Shown here: piece by piece, positions 13,669-15,489 of the stretch
Numbering within the stretch: the first letter of the stretch is position 1
Layout of the letters: every line of letters starts with the position of its first letter
NCBI GenBank assembly: GCA_030626185.1
Contig: DAOUPL010000014.1
Span: 1 to 15,489, forward strand
Direction of reading: 5' to 3'
DNA length: 15,489 nucleotides
Origin: a bacterium
Lineage (GTDB): Bacteria > Babelota > Babeliae > Babelales > Vermiphilaceae
Made by a program: the position numbers and the translations under genes
The notes under the pieces: generated by a model
What the model saw: the letters and a program-made list of their open reading frames with translations, nothing else
Told to the model about the DNA's origin: nothing
The model's database searches: none

Positions 13669-14145
13669 TTATTTTCTTAAATTATAATGAATGCATCCAC
13701 ATACAATAGCAGTAGCTATGCCAAAAGCAGTCGCTATTTTACGAGAACGTCTTTTACGTGTTCGTGTATTAATTTTTGCTTTAGATGCCAAGAGATATTC
13801 AATACCCGCAACACCAAAGATAGAAATCAATAAGGTAAACATTGCTTTGTTACCAATTGAAAGTTGTGATAACCATAACAGGTAAAGCGATGCAGCCATT
13901 GCGGAACTTACCACAGGAACTTTAACAAATGCTGTTGTAGCAGCATCTTTATGTTGGTTATCATTTTCTTTTGATTCATTTACCACGTGTACATGTTGTA
14001 TTGTTGGCTGTTGATTACTGTTGTTTTGATAATTTGTTGTCGTTGTTGCGTTGTGCGGTCTGTTGCTTGATCCATTAGTTGTGTATGCAATAACATCAAC
14101 AGTTGCTAATGAGCAAAGTAATGTGAGTGATAAAAGTTTTTTCAT
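13669..14145 (-). CDS. Small signal-peptide membrane protein, function unknown
   Basis: 158 residues. Signal peptide MKKLLSLTLLCSLATVDVIA (1-20), then a low-complexity polar stretch rich in Asn, Thr, Gln and His (21-70), followed by three membrane segments (about 77-96, 101-119, 136-153). A strongly basic TRKRRSRK (129-136) lies between the last two. No family is recognised. ATG 14145 has GGAAC just upstream. It is the last gene of a tight minus-strand cluster, 21 bases after the 14167-14556 gene. The leader's first bases resemble those of the next two genes upstream, suggesting a shared origin of the signal peptide. Confidence 0.75.
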   Translation of the reverse strand: MKKLLSLTLLCSLATVDVIAYTTNGSSNRPHNATTTTNYQNNSNQQPTIQHVHVVNESKENDNQHKDAATTAFVKVPVVSSAMAASLYLLWLSQLSIGNKAMFTLLISIFGVAGIEYLLASKAKINTRTRKRRSRKIATAFGIATAIVCGCIHYNLRK

Positions 14146-14166
14146 GTTGTTCCTTTTGGTTGTTAG

Positions 14167-14556
14167 TTATTTTATAAAGGTTGCGACGTATGCAAACCAA
14201 TCAGTAATTTGTCCAATAATTTGTGCTATTTCTTTATCTTCTGAATTGCATTTTGTTTTTTTTGTAATAGATGAAATTATTTTTACTCGTAAATGGCTAA
14301 ATGTTGGCCATATGAGAATCATAGAGCATAAAAGAGAAACACCTTGATCACTATCAAAAAGTTTTTTTCCGATCATGTTTTCAAGGCCGCAGACTGTTAG
14401 GCCCAAAACAGAACCAACTATTGCGGGTGCGATATACGTTGCGACAAGTTGTTTTTTTGTACTTTCTTCAGAAGACGCTTTTCTTTTTTGTTCAGCAACA
14501 ATGTTTGCTGTTGGTGCTGCGCATGTAAGTGTGAGCAATAAATATAGTTTTTTCAT
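14167..14556 (-). CDS. Small signal-peptide membrane protein, function unknown
   Basis: 129 residues. Signal peptide MKKLYLLLTLTCAAPTANIVA (1-21), then a charged stretch with EQKRKASSEESTKK (22-35) and two membrane segments (about 39-57 and 72-90). The C-terminal part is polar and helical. The ATG (14556-14554) overlaps the TGA stop of the preceding gene as ATGA, indicating translational coupling; no strong ribosome site is visible. The first 48 coding bases match those of the 14553-14831 gene at 43 positions, while the mature parts barely align. No family is recognised. Confidence 0.75.
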   Translation of the reverse strand: MKKLYLLLTLTCAAPTANIVAEQKRKASSEESTKKQLVATYIAPAIVGSVLGLTVCGLENMIGKKLFDSDQGVSLLCSMILIWPTFSHLRVKIISSITKKTKCNSEDKEIAQIIGQITDWFAYVATFIK

Positions 14557-14831
14557 AATTTTTTCTTTGGTTTATCGTCGTTATTGTTAACAGTGTTTTT
14601 TCCAATAAAATCGCTTGAAAATAATAAAACAATTGCTACAGGAATAAGAGGGACTAATGAAGATTTTTCACCGCTTGCAATAACTGTAATGACTATGGGA
14701 AGAAAAGGAATTAACAAAAGAGGTTGAAAGTGAATGCTTTCTTTATCTTCTTTTTTGATTTGCTCTTTAGCTGTTATCGTAGCTGTCGGTACTGCGCATG
14801 TAAGTGCGAGTAATAAATATAATTTTTTCAT
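14553..14831 (-). CDS. Small signal-peptide membrane protein, function unknown
   Basis: 92 residues. Signal peptide MKKLYLLLALTCAVPTATITA (1-21), then a charged stretch (KEQIKKEDKES, 22-32), two hydrophobic segments (about 35-53 and 58-73) and a lysine-rich tail (DDKPKKKL). No family is recognised. AAAGAGA lies before ATG 14831. It starts 17 bases after the GIN-like repeat gene and overlaps the next gene by 4 bases, so these genes probably share a transcript. Its leader is nearly the same as in the 14167-14556 gene at DNA level. Confidence 0.72.
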   Translation of the reverse strand: MKKLYLLLALTCAVPTATITAKEQIKKEDKESIHFQPLLLIPFLPIVITVIASGEKSSLVPLIPVAIVLLFSSDFIGKNTVNNNDDKPKKKL

Positions 14832-14848
14832 AATTATCTCTTTGTTTA

Positions 14849-15343
14849 TTAGTTGTTTTTTATTTTAGAATGTCTTCCATTTTTTTGTAAGTTGGTTGTT
14901 TTCGGACTGCCTTTATATGCGATAGAGCTGTGTCCATTTGCAGAACCTTTTATTACATTGATTATTTTGCCAAGGTATGCGTACGCATGGTTATACGTAT
15001 TTATAATGCATTGTTGGTAAGTAGTAAGTTTAGTGTTCAATTTACTATGATCTTTTAGGGTGTATTCAACTAGATTTGCGCTTCCTTGTTTTATATTTAG
15101 TTTTGAGTGGTTGCTTAAATTTGCTATTATATTTTCACATATTGAATTTGAAATATTTAATTCACTATGATCGTTCAGTTTGATATTAAAATTGTTTTCA
15201 ACAGTTAATTCTTTAGAAATATATAATTTAGAATGATCATGCAAATACATGTTTAAATCTTTTGTTGATAATTTTTTTAGATTTAATCGTGAGTGATTAT
15301 GAAGGGATACTTTCTGAAATTTTTGTAAATTTGAGAAAAACAT
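14849..15343 (-). CDS. GIN/DUF2807-like repeat protein, probably 5'-truncated
   Basis: 164 residues from the only ATG downstream of an in-frame TGA. The protein is a run of about 20-residue repeats, each carrying a (D/N)HS(K/R/E)L(N/Y) core. The HS pairs lie at residues 17-18, 37-38, 59-60, 79-80 and 99-100, with further echoes at NHA (118-120) and GHS (137-139). The end, GHSSIAYKGSPK, resembles the 'GSSSITYKGSP' ending of GIN-domain (DUF2807) proteins, which fold as a right-handed beta-helix and are often exported surface proteins. Such proteins normally have a signal peptide and more N-terminal rungs; here they are absent. The same frame continues upstream with similar sequence to the TGA at 15463-15461 and beyond. 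The ribosome site before 15343 is weak. I regard it as a broken or mis-started gene. Confidence 0.6.
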   Translation of the reverse strand: MFFSNLQKFQKVSLHNHSRLNLKKLSTKDLNMYLHDHSKLYISKELTVENNFNIKLNDHSELNISNSICENIIANLSNHSKLNIKQGSANLVEYTLKDHSKLNTKLTTYQQCIINTYNHAYAYLGKIINVIKGSANGHSSIAYKGSPKTTNLQKNGRHSKIKNN

Positions 15344-15489
15344 ATTTACATATCCACATAATGTTAATTGTTTTTTGCTAATATTGTTTTTGTGAATCTG
15401 TAATTTAATAGGTTCATTTATTTCTATAGAGGTTGTATTATCTTTTAATTGTGCCTGGATTCAAGTAGCAAGTGCATAATTATCTGATA
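15344..15489 (-). pseudogene. In-frame upstream part of the GIN-like gene, TGA-interrupted
   Basis: Extending the 14849-15343 frame upstream gives 39 sense codons (IQAQLKDNTTSIEIN ... LTLCGYVN) that fit the beta-rung style of the protein, then TGA at 15463-15461, then SDNYALAT to the window edge. There is no ATG, GTG or TTG in this part to serve as a start. A TGG-to-TGA change (Trp) would explain the break. Alternatively the gene ends upstream and the ATG at 15343 is a fresh start. Confidence 0.45.

Noticed and set aside
14051..14347. 98-residue + strand frame
   Set aside because: It is opposite two minus-strand signal-peptide genes with good starts and is a shadow of them.
15461..15463. TGA read as Trp or another amino acid (code change)
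   Set aside because: TGA is a real stop at 10668-10670 and 14553-14555 with coupled overlaps, and the other broken gene carries TAA. Simple nonsense mutation is more likely.

Overview
The window looks like part of the chromosome of a small-genome, host-associated bacterium with low GC content. My best guess is the candidate phylum Dependentiae (TM6). This is inferred from the gene style and not from a marker gene: many small Sec-signal proteins, secreted ankyrin proteins with an F-box-like segment, a dimeric-type glycyl-tRNA synthetase, and AT-rich spacers that hold GC-rich palindromic repeats. Rickettsiales-like or Chlamydiae-like parasites of protists are alternatives. TGA acts as a normal stop (at the htrA/tlyA overlap and the 14553/14556 overlap), so the standard code applies.

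Left part (1-3100). The start of an IS630-type transposase runs off the left edge. It is followed by a gene-free stretch with an extended -10 promoter and a perfect 11-bp hairpin that could bound a short RNA. Next come a secreted helical protein of unknown function (403-1617), a cytosolic copper-storage protein of the Csp/DUF326 four-helix type with 27 cysteines (1795-2214), a repeat-bearing gap, and a DoxX-family membrane protein (2583-3041). Most of these genes are separated by clear hairpin terminators.

Middle (3192-11897). A secreted F-box-like/ankyrin protein (3192-4763) converges on a minus-strand block. In transcription order the block is a small secreted protein (8845-8285), glycyl-tRNA synthetase (8217-6904), and a KtrB/TrkH potassium channel with its KtrA RCK regulator (6812-4798). 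Divergent from it lie a membrane-anchored HtrA/Deg protease and TlyA rRNA methyltransferase, joined by a 4-base GTGA overlap. A one-TM coiled-coil protein overlaps tlyA tail to tail.

Right part (12047-15489). tRNA-Arg(TCG) is followed by palindromic repeats and a GIY-YIG nuclease gene broken by one in-frame TAA. A second secreted F-box-like/ankyrin protein follows (12778-13617). A minus-strand cluster closes the window: three small signal-peptide membrane proteins, two of which share nearly the same leader at DNA level, and a GIN/DUF2807-like repeat protein interrupted by a TGA near the right edge.

The most interesting signals are: (a) two genes about 8 kb apart sharing signal peptide, basic clusters, F-box-like helix segment and ankyrin repeats, which are candidate effectors; (b) the GIY-YIG remnant lodged between related palindromic repeats beside a tRNA, with the same repeat words seen again 10 kb away; and (c) reuse of one signal-peptide cassette on different mature proteins.
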